DNA of 54,803 nucleotides from positions 1 to 54,803 of the forward strand of contig JAOAPR010000124.1 of the NCBI GenBank assembly GCA_025463005.1. Reading direction: 5' to 3'. Shown one piece after another: positions 31,963-40,989 of the stretch (its first letter is position 1; the number at the start of each line of letters is the position of its first letter). Made by a program: the position numbers and the translations under genes. Below the pieces are notes generated by a model. That model did not search any database, had not been told where the DNA came from, and saw only the letters and a program-made list of their open reading frames with translations. This DNA comes from Bryobacterales bacterium. Its GTDB lineage: Bacteria; Acidobacteriota; Terriglobia; Bryobacterales; Bryobacteraceae.

Positions 31963-33963
31963 ATGCGCGTATTGTTTATGCTGTGCCTGGCAGCTGCGGC
32001 CGTTCATGCTCAGAAGGCCCCCGGGTTCGATCTCGGGGCGATAAATCGCAACGTGGACCCCTGCACGAACTTTTACCAATACGCGTGCGGCGGCTGGATG
32101 ACAGCCAATCCGCTGCCGGGCGATGCGTCGCGCTGGGGCCGGTTCGATGCTCTGCAGGACCGAAACCGGATGCTGCTCAGGGATGTTTTGGAGGCGGCTG
32201 CGGCCGATGGTCCCAACCGCAGCGCTACCGACCAGAAGATTGGCGATTTTTATGCCGCCTGCATGGACGAGAAGAGCATCAATGCGCGCGGTCTCGATGC
32301 GATCCAGCGCGATCTGAACCGGATCGCGCTGATTCAGGACCGAGAAGAAATCACAGAGCTGGCGGTCTACATGTTCCGCATCGGCTCCGGGCCGTTCTTC
32401 CGCTTCGGCTCGGAACAGGACGCGAAGGATTCGACGCGCGTGATCGCAGTGATGGATCAGGGCGGATTGGGACTGCCGGACCGCGACTATTACCTCAAAA
32501 CAGATGAGAAATCAGTGGACCTGAGGAACAAATACCTGACGCACGTTCAGAAAGTATTCGAACTGCTGGGTTTGCCGGCGGCTGATGCGCAGAAGAAGGC
32601 GGCCGCGGTGCTCGCGATCGAAACCGAGCTGGCTAAAGGTTCCATGGATCGTGTCGCCCGCCGCGATCCGGAGAAGGTGTATCACAAGCTAACCGCGGCA
32701 GAGTTATCGAAGCTGGCTCCGTCCTTCGATTGGGTGAAGTTTTTCCAGAGCCTGGGCGCTCCTCCGATCGAAAGCCTGAACGTGGCGGTGCCGGATTTCG
32801 CGCGGACGATGAACGCCGTTCTCGAGCAACAGCGGTTGGACGATTTGAAGACTTATCTCACCTGGGCTCTGGTGCGCGACAACACGTTGTTTCTTCCAGC
32901 GCCGTTCCAGCAGGCCAGCTTCGAATTCTACGAGAAGACTTTGCGCGGAGCCAAGGAGATGCGCCCGCGCTGGAAGCGTTGCGTGGACTTGACCGATCAG
33001 CAATTGCCGGACGCGCTGGGCAAGACGTTCGTTGAGAAAACGCTGGGAGAGGCGGGTAAGAAGCGAACCCAGCAGATGGTGGCGGCTATCGAGAAGGCGC
33101 TGGAGAAAGATATCCGCGGCCTGGATTGGATGACTCCCAAGACCAAGGACCAAGCCATCGTCAAGCTGCACGGCGTCACCAACAAGATCGGGAATAAGAG
33201 CAAATGGCTGGACTATTCGGGCGTTCAGATCGCGCGCAACGATCCGTACGCGAATAGCGGCCGCACCAGCACGTTCGAGTTGGCCCGGCAGCTCGCCAAA
33301 ATCGGGAAGCCGGTGGACAAGACCGAGTGGGAAATGAGCCAGCCCACGGTGAACGCGTACTACGATCCCCAGCACAACGATATTAATTTTCCGGCTGGGA
33401 TTCTGCAGCCGCCCTTCTGGGACAACACCATGGACGACGCCGTGAATTACGGTGCAATCGGCGCAGTGATCGGCCACGAGCTGACTCACGGCTTCGACGA
33501 TCAAGGCCGGCAATTCGACGCGAAGGGCAATCTTCGCGACTGGTGGACGGATGAAGATGCCAAGGCTTTCGAGCAGCGCACCGATTGCGTGGTTAACCAG
33601 TACAACGGGTACAGTCCGGTGGAGGGCGTAAATCTGAACGGGAAGCTCACGCTGGGCGAGAATACGGCCGACAATGGCGGTTTGCGGCTCGCTTACGCGG
33701 CGCTGATGGACACGCTGGGAGGCAAGCAGCCCCCCAAGACGGATGGATTCAGCGCTGAGCAGCGATTCTTTCTAGGCTGGGCCCAAGTGTGGTGCCAGAA
33801 CGTGACCGAAGAGGCGCTGCGGCTCCGCACGCAAACCGATCCGCATTCTCCCGGGGAATTTCGTGTGAACGGAGTAGTCTCGAACATGCCGGAATTCCAG
33901 AAAGCCTTCGCCTGCCGCGCCAGCCAGCCCATGGTGCGCGGTCCTGCCTGCCGGGTTTGGTAG
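31963..33963 (+). CDS. secreted M13 family metallopeptidase (neprilysin-like)
   Basis: A zinc endopeptidase of the neprilysin/PepO family, exported. The 666-residue product starts MRVLFMLCLAAAAVHAQ, a clean signal peptide. The N-terminal M13 domain begins VDPCTNFYQYACGGW. The catalytic domain has NAYYDPQHNDINFPAGILQPPF, zinc motif HELTH (505-509) in GAVIGHELTHGFDDQG, and the third ligand Glu566 in LGENTADNGG. It ends CRASQPMVRGPACRVW, with the Cys pattern and C-terminal W of the family. The start at 31963 agrees with the signal peptide and promoter; upstream ATGs at 31933 and 31957 are less likely. Role presumably nutrient peptide degradation. Confidence 0.93.
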   Translation: MRVLFMLCLAAAAVHAQKAPGFDLGAINRNVDPCTNFYQYACGGWMTANPLPGDASRWGRFDALQDRNRMLLRDVLEAAAADGPNRSATDQKIGDFYAACMDEKSINARGLDAIQRDLNRIALIQDREEITELAVYMFRIGSGPFFRFGSEQDAKDSTRVIAVMDQGGLGLPDRDYYLKTDEKSVDLRNKYLTHVQKVFELLGLPAADAQKKAAAVLAIETELAKGSMDRVARRDPEKVYHKLTAAELSKLAPSFDWVKFFQSLGAPPIESLNVAVPDFARTMNAVLEQQRLDDLKTYLTWALVRDNTLFLPAPFQQASFEFYEKTLRGAKEMRPRWKRCVDLTDQQLPDALGKTFVEKTLGEAGKKRTQQMVAAIEKALEKDIRGLDWMTPKTKDQAIVKLHGVTNKIGNKSKWLDYSGVQIARNDPYANSGRTSTFELARQLAKIGKPVDKTEWEMSQPTVNAYYDPQHNDINFPAGILQPPFWDNTMDDAVNYGAIGAVIGHELTHGFDDQGRQFDAKGNLRDWWTDEDAKAFEQRTDCVVNQYNGYSPVEGVNLNGKLTLGENTADNGGLRLAYAALMDTLGGKQPPKTDGFSAEQRFFLGWAQVWCQNVTEEALRLRTQTDPHSPGEFRVNGVVSNMPEFQKAFACRASQPMVRGPACRVW

Positions 33964-33991
33964 GACGAATGGTTATACACTGGATCACCAT

Positions 33992-34900
33992 ATGCGCGAA
34001 GAATCCGAGCCCCGGTTAAGCCCGGCGATGGTGGTCCTGTTCCTGGGCTTGGCGGGTCTGCTGATCGCGCAGGTCTACACTATCCGGAGCCTGCGCTCGA
34101 CGGAATCGAAACTGGCGTCGATGCAAGCCGATCAAGCCAACGTTCGCGACGTGATCGAAAGCGAGGTCGCCAAAATGCGTGAAGCCGCCGCAACGGCTAG
34201 CGCATTGGCCGAAGCCGAACGCCAGAAGGCGCTCGACTCGGTGCGTGACGAGGTTGAAAAAGCGCGGCGCCAGGCGCGCGGTGTAGCCGGCAAGGTCAAG
34301 GAAGAGACCATGAAGAGCGTGGACGATCTGGCTAGCCGTGTGCGCGTGAGCGAATCCAAGCTCAAGCAGCAACAGGAAGCCGGCGCGCGGGTAGCCACTG
34401 AGATCACCGGCCTGGCGCAGGCCACGAAATCGGCGCAAACAAACCTTACCGATGTCTCCACCGAAGTCAAGCAAGTGCGGACCGAGGTCGCCAAGACGCA
34501 GAGCCAGCTAGAGCGAACCATCGCCGAATTGAAACGCACCACCGGCGACCTAGGGCTGATGAGCGGGCTGATTGCAACCAACTCTACAGAGATCGATGCG
34601 CTGAAGCAGCTCGGGGACCGGACCTATACGGAATTCACGCTGTACAAGCGCAAAGACCCGATCAAAGTGGCCGATGTTTCGATCCTTCTGAAGAAAGCCG
34701 ACGTCAAAGCCAACCGCTATACCCTGGAACTCCAGGTGGACGACCGCAAGATCGACAAGAAAGACAAGAGCGCCAATGAGCCGGTGCAGTTCTACGTGGG
34801 TCGCAACCGCCAGCCGCACGAGCTGGTGGTCAACCAGGTCGGCAAAGACCAGATCGTCGGATACCTGGCGACGCCGAAGTCGCCGGGGTCACGTCCATAA
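33992..34900 (+). CDS. membrane-anchored coiled-coil protein of unknown function
   Basis: A 302-residue protein with one N-terminal membrane helix (AMVVLFLGLAGLLIAQVYTI). A long Ala/Glu/Lys/Gln-rich coiled coil covers about residues 35-200, with heptad repeats such as SKLASMQADQANVRDVIESEVAKM. A C-terminal beta-rich domain follows (TYTEFTLYKRKDPIKVADVSILLKKADVKANRYTLELQVDDRKIDKK, VQFYVGRNRQPHELVVNQV). No known catalytic motif is visible. TACACT lies 10 bases before the ATG. Followed by the Trm112-like gene. Confidence 0.78.
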   Translation: MREESEPRLSPAMVVLFLGLAGLLIAQVYTIRSLRSTESKLASMQADQANVRDVIESEVAKMREAAATASALAEAERQKALDSVRDEVEKARRQARGVAGKVKEETMKSVDDLASRVRVSESKLKQQQEAGARVATEITGLAQATKSAQTNLTDVSTEVKQVRTEVAKTQSQLERTIAELKRTTGDLGLMSGLIATNSTEIDALKQLGDRTYTEFTLYKRKDPIKVADVSILLKKADVKANRYTLELQVDDRKIDKKDKSANEPVQFYVGRNRQPHELVVNQVGKDQIVGYLATPKSPGSRP

Positions 34901-34953
34901 CGACGTCCTAACGGCGCATTACTGGGCTGCAGCCTGTTACACTAACGTTTTCT

Positions 34954-35124
34954 ATGGCCATCAGTAAAGATCTGCTGGAAATCCTGGTCTGTCCGCTGTG
35001 CAAAGCGCCGGTGGAATTGAAGCAGGATCAGAACGGCCTGAAGTGCGTAGAGTGCAAGCGGGTGTACCCGATTCGCGACGACATCCCGGTGATGCTGGTC
35101 GACGAGGCACGAATCGAAGAATAG
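34954..35124 (+). CDS. Trm112-like (UPF0434/YcaR) zinc-binding protein
   Basis: A 56-residue protein with two CxxC pairs, ILVCPLCKAPVEL and GLKCVECKRVYPIRDDIPVML, the exact Trm112p/YcaR pattern. Family members activate methyltransferases in eukaryotes and archaea. In bacteria they often sit next to lipid A or LPS genes (lpxK-ycaR-kdsB in E. coli), which matches the following GT9 and msbA genes. Stop TAG at 35122-35124; the GT9 gene starts 6 bases later. Confidence 0.88.
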   Translation: MAISKDLLEILVCPLCKAPVELKQDQNGLKCVECKRVYPIRDDIPVMLVDEARIEE

Positions 35125-35130
35125 ACACGC

Positions 35131-36054
35131 GTGGCGTATTTGCTGGAGCGGCTGCCGTCTGGCTCGCGGATCGCCGTGATCCGTCTGCGCTCCCTGGGCG
35201 ACTGCGTGCTCACGACACCGGCACTGGCGCTGCTGAAGACACATCGTCCCGATCTGGGTATCGCGGTAGTGGTGGAGAGCCGGTTTGCGGCGGTGTTCGA
35301 GGGCAGTCCGGACGTGGACGAAATTCTGCCTCCGTCGGCGCGCGCCGTGGCGAAGTGGCATCCCAAGATGGCCCTCAATTTTCACGGTGGATCCCGCAGC
35401 ATGTGGCTTACGGCCGCTTCCGGCGCGGCGATCAAGGCCGGGTTCGCGCACCACGCCTACAGTTTTCTTTACAACGTGAAAATTCCCCGCGCGCAGGAAA
35501 TCCTGGGCGAGGAGCGGCGGGTGCATACGGCTGAGCATCTCGCTTCAGCGATGTTCTGGATGGGCGTGCCTCGCACCGAGATCCCGCGCGCGCGGTTGTC
35601 GGCCGGGATGACGGCGCAGCCAGCGCCACCCACTGGCGCGTATGCGGTGTTTCATCCCTTCGCCTCCACGCCCGAGAAAACCTGGCCCCCAGAGCGCTTC
35701 ATCGCGGTCGCCGAACACCTGCGGGCGAGAGCCGGGCTGGAACCGGTTTTCCTGGCTGGACCGGCCGACGATCCTGGCCCTTTTGTGCGGTTTCGCGTGT
35801 ATCGCAACGCTCCACTGACTCAGGTGAAGAGCATCATGGCGGGCGCACAAGTCTTCGTGGGGAATGACAGCGGTCCGGCGCACATTGCGGCAGCCTTCGG
35901 CGTGCCCGTCGTGGTGCTGTTCGGTCCCAGCGACCCGACCAACTGGGCGCCGTGGCGAACTGAAGCACACGTGCTTACGAATCCGGACGCGATCGGCCGC
36001 ATCAGCGTCGAGGAAGTCATCGCCGCAGCCGAGTCATTAAGGGTGCGGGCGTGA
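35131..36054 (+). CDS. glycosyltransferase family 9 (heptosyltransferase-like)
   Basis: A 307-residue GT-B fold enzyme of the ADP-heptose:LPS heptosyltransferase family. IAVIRLRSLGDCVLTTPALALLK is the N-terminal motif with the catalytic Asp. YAVFHPFASTPEKTWPPERF starts the nucleotide domain. The donor-binding signature VFVGNDSGPAHIAAAFGVPVVVLFGPSDPTNWAPW is complete. It adds heptose or a related sugar to the LPS core in the cytosol. It starts with GTG and overlaps msbA by four bases (GTGA), implying a joint role in LPS assembly and export. Confidence 0.9.
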   Translation: MAYLLERLPSGSRIAVIRLRSLGDCVLTTPALALLKTHRPDLGIAVVVESRFAAVFEGSPDVDEILPPSARAVAKWHPKMALNFHGGSRSMWLTAASGAAIKAGFAHHAYSFLYNVKIPRAQEILGEERRVHTAEHLASAMFWMGVPRTEIPRARLSAGMTAQPAPPTGAYAVFHPFASTPEKTWPPERFIAVAEHLRARAGLEPVFLAGPADDPGPFVRFRVYRNAPLTQVKSIMAGAQVFVGNDSGPAHIAAAFGVPVVVLFGPSDPTNWAPWRTEAHVLTNPDAIGRISVEEVIAAAESLRVRA

Positions 36055-37895
36055 GCGAACTTGGCCGGCTGCTGCGCTACTCGCGGCCCTATACTGCACA
36101 CCTGCTGCTCTCGGTCTTGCTCATGGCGTGTGTGGGAGCCGCACAGGCGCTCACCGTACGGCTGATCGTCCCCATTTTCGATCGCGTTCTCAATCCAGCC
36201 TCGGCCGACTCCCCAGTACTGCTGTTCACTATTCCGGTCTGGAACTATCAAGTCTATCTGGACCGCTTCATGCCCGCCTCCGTCCACAATGTTTGGACCA
36301 TGGTGGCGGGAGGAATCCTGGCGATGTTCGCGATCAAAGGATTATGCGATTACGCCGGGAACTATCTGGTGAACTATGTCGGATTGTCAGCGGTGACCGA
36401 TTTGCGGCAGGATGTTTTCGATCGCGTGGTCAACCAGGACGCACATTTTTTCGAATCGAACTCCACCGCGCGCGTGATGTCGTCCATCATGAACGATCTC
36501 GAGAAGATCCAGGTGGCGATGTCCCATATCCTGGCCGACCTGCTCCGCCAGAGTTTTACCTTCCTGGCCCTGGGAGCCGTAGTACTGCAAACGGACTGGA
36601 AACTGGCGCTGGCCAGCCTGACGGTGTTGCCGTTCGTTCTGGTTCCGACCCTGAGGCTGGGCCGACGCATCCGGCGGACGACCCGAAGCGCGCAGGATAA
36701 CGCCGCGGAGCTCAATCAGGTGCTGCAAGAAACACTGAGTGGCCACCAGGTTGTGAAGTCGTTTGGAGCCGAGGAAATCGAGTCCAACCGTTTCCGAGAC
36801 CGCGCGGAGCACCTGCGGAGCAACAATCTGCGTTACGTCGCGCAACAGGCTGTCGCTTCGCCGCTGATCGAGTTCTTCGCGGCCATTACCATCGTGGGTC
36901 TGCTGACCTACGCGCGGACGCAGATCAAGTCCGGGGCCATGAGCACCGGAGAATTCACCAGCTTCGTGATCGCGCTGTTCCTGCTGTATGAACCCGTGAA
37001 GCGGCTCACGGGAATTCACAACATCTTTCAACAGGCGCTAGGGGCGTCGCAGAAAGTGTTCGAGTATCTGGATCGCGACCTGCAAGTCAAGGAACGGCCG
37101 GGAGCGGCGCGGCTGAATCGGTTCGAGAAAGCGATCGTATTCGAAAAGGTGAACTTTCGCTATCCCACTTCACCCGAGGGCCTGGTGTTGGAGAGCATTG
37201 ATCTGGAGGTGAAGGCGGGAGAAGTGGTCGCCCTGGTGGGGCCGAGCGGCGCGGGCAAGACCACGCTGGCCAACCTGGTGCCCCGCTTTTACGATGTGAC
37301 CGATGGCGCGATTCGAATCGACGGCAAGGATCTGCGCGACCTTAAGCTGGCCGCCCTGCGCGACAAGATCAGCATCGTGGCGCAGGATACGTTCCTGTTC
37401 AATGACACGGTGGGAGCAAACATCGGCTACGGTCTGCGATACGCCTTGCCCGAACAGGTGCACCAGGCGGCTCGCGACGCCCTGGCTGAGGAATTCATCT
37501 CGCGCATGCCGCAGGGCTACGGCACCATCATCGGCGAGCGTGGGGTGAAGCTGAGCGGCGGCCAGCGGCAGCGCCTGGCGATCGCACGCGCGCTGCTCAA
37601 GAACGCGCCGATCCTGATTCTGGACGAAGCCACCTCGCATCTGGACACCGAATCCGAGGTGCTGGTCCAGAAGGCGCTGCAAACCTTGATGACCAACCGA
37701 ACCGTGATCGTGATCGCGCACCGGCTATCTACCGTGCGGCGCGCCGACAAAATAGTGGTGCTCGACCGCGGTCGCATCGCCGAAACCGGCCGGCATGATG
37801 AGCTGGTGAGCCGGGGCGGCCTGTACCAAAGGCTATACGAGTTACAATTTGTCACATCCGATATGAATCCGGCCGATCCCTTAATGAATCCCTGA
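36051..37895 (+). CDS. msbA: lipid A export ABC transporter MsbA-type
   Basis: A 614-residue half-transporter with an N-terminal six-helix domain and a C-terminal ATPase. Walker A is GPSGAGKTT, the signature LSGGQRQRLAIARALL, Walker B ILILDEATSHLD, and the switch His is in VIVIAHRLSTVRRADKIVVLDRG. The membrane domain contains FDRVVNQDAHFFESNSTARVMSSIMNDLEKIQ, typical of MsbA. Flips lipid A-core across the inner membrane. Context with GT9 and the Trm112-like gene supports this over a drug exporter. It begins with GTG in the stop of the GT9 gene; yicC follows after one base. Confidence 0.87.
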   Translation: MSELGRLLRYSRPYTAHLLLSVLLMACVGAAQALTVRLIVPIFDRVLNPASADSPVLLFTIPVWNYQVYLDRFMPASVHNVWTMVAGGILAMFAIKGLCDYAGNYLVNYVGLSAVTDLRQDVFDRVVNQDAHFFESNSTARVMSSIMNDLEKIQVAMSHILADLLRQSFTFLALGAVVLQTDWKLALASLTVLPFVLVPTLRLGRRIRRTTRSAQDNAAELNQVLQETLSGHQVVKSFGAEEIESNRFRDRAEHLRSNNLRYVAQQAVASPLIEFFAAITIVGLLTYARTQIKSGAMSTGEFTSFVIALFLLYEPVKRLTGIHNIFQQALGASQKVFEYLDRDLQVKERPGAARLNRFEKAIVFEKVNFRYPTSPEGLVLESIDLEVKAGEVVALVGPSGAGKTTLANLVPRFYDVTDGAIRIDGKDLRDLKLAALRDKISIVAQDTFLFNDTVGANIGYGLRYALPEQVHQAARDALAEEFISRMPQGYGTIIGERGVKLSGGQRQRLAIARALLKNAPILILDEATSHLDTESEVLVQKALQTLMTNRTVIVIAHRLSTVRRADKIVVLDRGRIAETGRHDELVSRGGLYQRLYELQFVTSDMNPADPLMNP

Positions 37896-37896
37896 G

Positions 37897-38802
37897 ATGG
37901 CCAACCAGCCCCTACGCAGCATGACCGGATTTGCACGCGCCCGCCGCCCCCTAGGCGACGGCGAGCTGGTGGTGAGCGTGAAGACGTTGAACCACCGTGC
38001 GCTGGACGTGCATGTACACGCGCCTTCGGTAGCCGATCCGTTCGAAAACGCCGTCCGGGGGCTGGTGAAGAGCCGCCTGACGCGCGGGCACGTGGAGGTA
38101 CGGATCGCTCTGCCCCCGGCTACTATGAACGGGAGGGCGGTGGCGCTTAACCGCACGCTGCTCGAAGAATACCTGGGGGCTTTTCGCCAAGCCGCTAAGG
38201 AACATGATCTGGATGCCCAGCCCGATCTGAACGCGGCGCTGCGGATTCCCGGGATGTTCGGCGAAGCGGAGAGCGCTGAGCTGCCGGCCGGAACCGAAGC
38301 GACCATGCTGGCTGCCTTAGGCGGTGCGCTCGATGAGCTGAACCAGTTTCGCGAGCGTGAGGGCGCGGAGATCGCCATGGAAATGCGCGGCCACAATGCC
38401 CGGGTCGGCGCGGCAGCGGAGCAGATGGAAGGGATCCGGAGCAGCGCGCAGGAAGTTTTTCAAAACCGGCTCGCCGAGCGTCTGAATGACCTGCTTAAGG
38501 GCGCGCAGATTGATCCGCAGCGTCTGGCGCAGGAGGCTGCGATGCTGGCGGAGCGCAGCGATATCGGCGAAGAATTGGCCCGGTTGAAGATCCATTCCGC
38601 GCAACTGGGGGCCCTTCTCGATGCCGGCGGCGAAACTGGAAAGAAGGTGGATTTCCTGTTGCAGGAGATGAACCGCGAAACCAACACCATTCTGTCCAAG
38701 ACCAGCGGCGCGGGCGAGATCGGCCTCAAGGTCACCGAACTGGCTCTTTCCGCCAAGGCGGCCATCGAGAAAATCCGTGAGCAGTCGCTTAATCTTGAGT
38801 AA
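37897..38802 (+). CDS. yicC: YicC/YloC family endoribonuclease
   Basis: A 301-residue protein with the YicC N-terminal domain (LRSMTGFARARRPLGDGELVVSVKTLNHRALDVHVHAP and VKSRLTRGHVEVRIAL) and the C-terminal DUF1732 domain (DIGEELARLKIHSAQLGALLDAGGETGKKVDFLLQEMNRETNTILSKT). Members are RNases acting on small RNAs such as RyhB. yicC-gmk-rpoZ order is widely conserved. The final codons CTT GAG TAA are part of an 18-base tandem repeat that runs on into the gap before gmk. Confidence 0.92.
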   Translation: MANQPLRSMTGFARARRPLGDGELVVSVKTLNHRALDVHVHAPSVADPFENAVRGLVKSRLTRGHVEVRIALPPATMNGRAVALNRTLLEEYLGAFRQAAKEHDLDAQPDLNAALRIPGMFGEAESAELPAGTEATMLAALGGALDELNQFREREGAEIAMEMRGHNARVGAAAEQMEGIRSSAQEVFQNRLAERLNDLLKGAQIDPQRLAQEAAMLAERSDIGEELARLKIHSAQLGALLDAGGETGKKVDFLLQEMNRETNTILSKTSGAGEIGLKVTELALSAKAAIEKIREQSLNLE

Positions 38803-38847
38803 AGCCCCCAGCTTGAGTAAAGCCGCCAGCTTGAGTAAAGCCGACAG
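38794..38847 (+). repeat. three tandem 18-bp repeats across the yicC stop
   Basis: CTTGAGTAAAGCCCCCAG, CTTGAGTAAAGCCGCCAG and CTTGAGTAAAGCCGACAG in direct succession, ending one base before the gmk ATG. Each carries the same in-frame Leu-Glu-stop, so yicC is unaffected. In the gmk frame they read SKAPSL, SKAASL and SKADS, open back to a GTG at 38777. Confidence 0.95.
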
Positions 38848-38848
38848 C

Positions 38849-39472
38849 ATGACCACAGTCTTCATCATTTCGGCGCCTTCGGGCTCCGGTAAATCGACGC
38901 TGGTGAGCGAGCTCATGAAGCGCATCCCGGACCTGAATTTCTCGGTTTCGTACACCACTCGCCCCCCACGCGGCCAGGAACGCGACGGCAACGAGTACCA
39001 TTTCATTTCCCGGGCCGAATTTGAAGAGCGCCTGGCCAAGGACGAGTTCCTGGAGTCGGCCGAGGTGTTCGGCAACTACTACGGAACCCACCGCAGCGAG
39101 CTGGACAAGGTCGGCGCCGCGGGCGCCGACCTGGTGCTCGACATTGATGTCCAGGGTGCGCGACAATTAAAAGGGAGAATTGCCCACGCGGTATCGATTT
39201 TCATTCTTCCTCCGAGCCGGCAAGTTCTGGAAGAGCGTTTGCGCAGCCGGTCTCAGGACTCCGAAGCTGTAATCGAGCGGAGGCTCAAGGAGGCCGCGGA
39301 GGAAATTCGGAACTATTCGCAATATGACTACGTGCTGGTGAATCGGGACGTTCAGGCATCCACGGACACGCTGGTGTCGATTGTCAGGTCCGTGCGCAGC
39401 AGGCGCGACCGGATGGAGCAGCAGATCGGACCGATTCTGGAGACTTTTGAAGATGGCCGAAACAAATCTTAA
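38849..39472 (+). CDS. gmk: guanylate kinase
   Basis: Phosphorylates GMP/dGMP to GDP/dGDP. 207 residues starting MTTVFIISAPSGSGKSTL with the P-loop. SYTTRPPRGQERDGNEYHFIS is the GMP-binding segment, and LVLDIDVQGARQLK and IFILPPSRQVLEERLRSR follow. RRLKEAAEEIRNYSQYDYVLVN closes the LID. The ATG fits family length; no clear Shine-Dalgarno because the 18-bp repeats occupy the space. An N-terminally extended form from GTG 38777 is possible but unusual. Its 3' end overlaps rpoZ by 20 bases. Confidence 0.95.
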   Translation: MTTVFIISAPSGSGKSTLVSELMKRIPDLNFSVSYTTRPPRGQERDGNEYHFISRAEFEERLAKDEFLESAEVFGNYYGTHRSELDKVGAAGADLVLDIDVQGARQLKGRIAHAVSIFILPPSRQVLEERLRSRSQDSEAVIERRLKEAAEEIRNYSQYDYVLVNRDVQASTDTLVSIVRSVRSRRDRMEQQIGPILETFEDGRNKS

Positions 39473-39701
39473 GCAGATCGCACAGAGCGTGATTCCGGAT
39501 GATCCGGAGGCAAGCGCCTACCGGTTCATTATCGTCGCCGCCAAGCGGGCGCGACAGTTGCAGAACGGGGCGCGCAGCTTCCTGCCCACCACGTCCAAGA
39601 AACCCACCGTGATGGCGATGGAAGAAGTGCGCCGAGGCTTGGTCCAGTATGAGGACATTGCCATCCAGCGCCAGTTCGAGCAACCAACTCCCGAAGAATA
39701 G
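39453..39701 (+). CDS. rpoZ: RNA polymerase omega subunit
   Basis: A small subunit that helps assemble beta-prime. 82 residues, MAETNLKQIAQSV, with the core YRFIIVAAKRARQLQNGARSFL and KPTVMAMEEVRRGLVQYED, which is the RpoZ MREI-like pattern. It starts inside the end of gmk, in another frame. Order gmk-rpoZ-coaBC is conserved in many bacteria and strengthens the call. Too short for strong motif evidence alone. Confidence 0.9.
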   Translation: MAETNLKQIAQSVIPDDPEASAYRFIIVAAKRARQLQNGARSFLPTTSKKPTVMAMEEVRRGLVQYEDIAIQRQFEQPTPEE

Positions 39702-39710
39702 GCCGATCGC

Positions 39711-40958
39711 ATGCCGGTGACGACCAACGTTGCCCTGGGAGTTGGCGGAGGCATCGCCGCGTACAAGGCGGCGGAGCTCGCCCGCGCCCTAATGGAGCGC
39801 GGTTTCTCCGTACAGGTGCTGATGACGCGGTCCGCCGAAGAGTTCGTCCGCCCGCTTACCTTCGCTGCGCTCACGGGGCGTAAGGTAATCACCAACCTGT
39901 TCAGCGCCTCCAGCGCCGAGGATACGCTCGCGAGCGCCATCGAGCACATCCGGGTGGCGCAAGAGAACCAGATCCTGGTGATCGCGCCGGCTACGGCCGA
40001 CCTGATGGCTAAGCTGGCCCACGGGCTGGCCGACGATTTCCTGACCACCACGTATCTGGCGTTCACGGGGCCCGTGGTGCTCGCGCCCGCGATGAACACC
40101 AACATGTGGAATCATCCGGCCACGCAGGAGAATCTTCGTGTTTTGCGCGCGCGCGGCCACGTGATTGTCGAGCCCGACGAAGGCATTCTCGCCTGCGGCA
40201 TGGTGGGACCGGGACGGCTGGCCGAACCCGAGATCATCGCGCAAGCCGTCGCGAACGTTGCTCTAGGCGCTGCGAACCGGACCAGCGCCAAGCAGGATCT
40301 GGAAGGCGAAACTGTTCTGATCACGGCTGGACCCACGCAGGAACCGCTCGATCCGGTTCGATACCTGAGTAACCGATCCAGCGGGAAGATGGGATACGCG
40401 CTGGCGGAGGCGGCCGTGGCCCGGGGAGCCCGGGTGATCCTGGTTTCCGGACCGGTGGCGCTCGACGCGCCCAGGGGTGTCGAGTTGATTCTCGTGCGAA
40501 CTGCCGTGGAAATGCGCAAGGCGGTGATGGATCATCTGGAGGAGGCCACCGTGATCGTCAAGGCGGCCGCCGTGGCGGATTATCATCGGTCCAATCCTCC
40601 GCAGCAGAAGGTCAAGAAAACCGCGACGCGGCTTTCGCTCGAGCTGGATCCGACGCCGGATATCCTGGCCGAAGCGGGCCGCAAGAAGGGCGACCGGCTG
40701 CTGGTCGGCTTCGCTGCGGAAACTGAGAACCTGATCGAGGAAGCCCGCCGCAAACTGGAATCGAAGAACTGCGACATGGTGGTGGCCAATCTGGTGTCGC
40801 AGCAGGGTATCGGGTTTGAGTCGGATGAGAACGAAGTGACCCTGGTGCTGCGCACCGGCGAAACCATTCCCATCCAGCGCGCCTCGAAGAGCGCCATCTC
40901 GCACCGGATCTTCGACCAGATGATCAAGCTTCGTTTGGCTCTGCACAGCTCCACATAG
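39711..40958 (+). CDS. coaBC: bifunctional phosphopantothenoylcysteine decarboxylase/synthetase
   Basis: Two steps of coenzyme A synthesis in one 415-residue protein. The CoaC half (1-190) has GVGGGIAAYKAAELARAL for FMN, APAMNTNMWNHPATQENL and the active cysteine in ILACGMVGPGRLAEPE. The CoaB half (from about 195) has ITAGPTQEPLDPVRYLSNRSSGKMGYALAEAA, VKAAAVADYHRSNPPQQKVKK with the lysine loop, and LLVGFAAETENLIEEARRKLESKNCDMVVANLV. Ten bases after rpoZ. Its stop region contains a 12-base tandem repeat extending to the next start. Confidence 0.95.
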   Translation: MPVTTNVALGVGGGIAAYKAAELARALMERGFSVQVLMTRSAEEFVRPLTFAALTGRKVITNLFSASSAEDTLASAIEHIRVAQENQILVIAPATADLMAKLAHGLADDFLTTTYLAFTGPVVLAPAMNTNMWNHPATQENLRVLRARGHVIVEPDEGILACGMVGPGRLAEPEIIAQAVANVALGAANRTSAKQDLEGETVLITAGPTQEPLDPVRYLSNRSSGKMGYALAEAAVARGARVILVSGPVALDAPRGVELILVRTAVEMRKAVMDHLEEATVIVKAAAVADYHRSNPPQQKVKKTATRLSLELDPTPDILAEAGRKKGDRLLVGFAAETENLIEEARRKLESKNCDMVVANLVSQQGIGFESDENEVTLVLRTGETIPIQRASKSAISHRIFDQMIKLRLALHSST

Positions 40959-40989
40959 ATCACGACATAGATCACGACATGAATCGCGA
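40954..40989 (+). repeat. 12-bp tandem repeat spanning the coaBC stop and udg start
   Basis: CATAGATCACGA occurs at 40954-40965 and 40966-40977, followed by a degenerate copy CATGAATCGCGA at 40978-40989 that supplies the ATG of the next gene. It resembles the 18-bp repeats before gmk in position: both multiply the stop-codon region between coupled genes. Confidence 0.85.
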
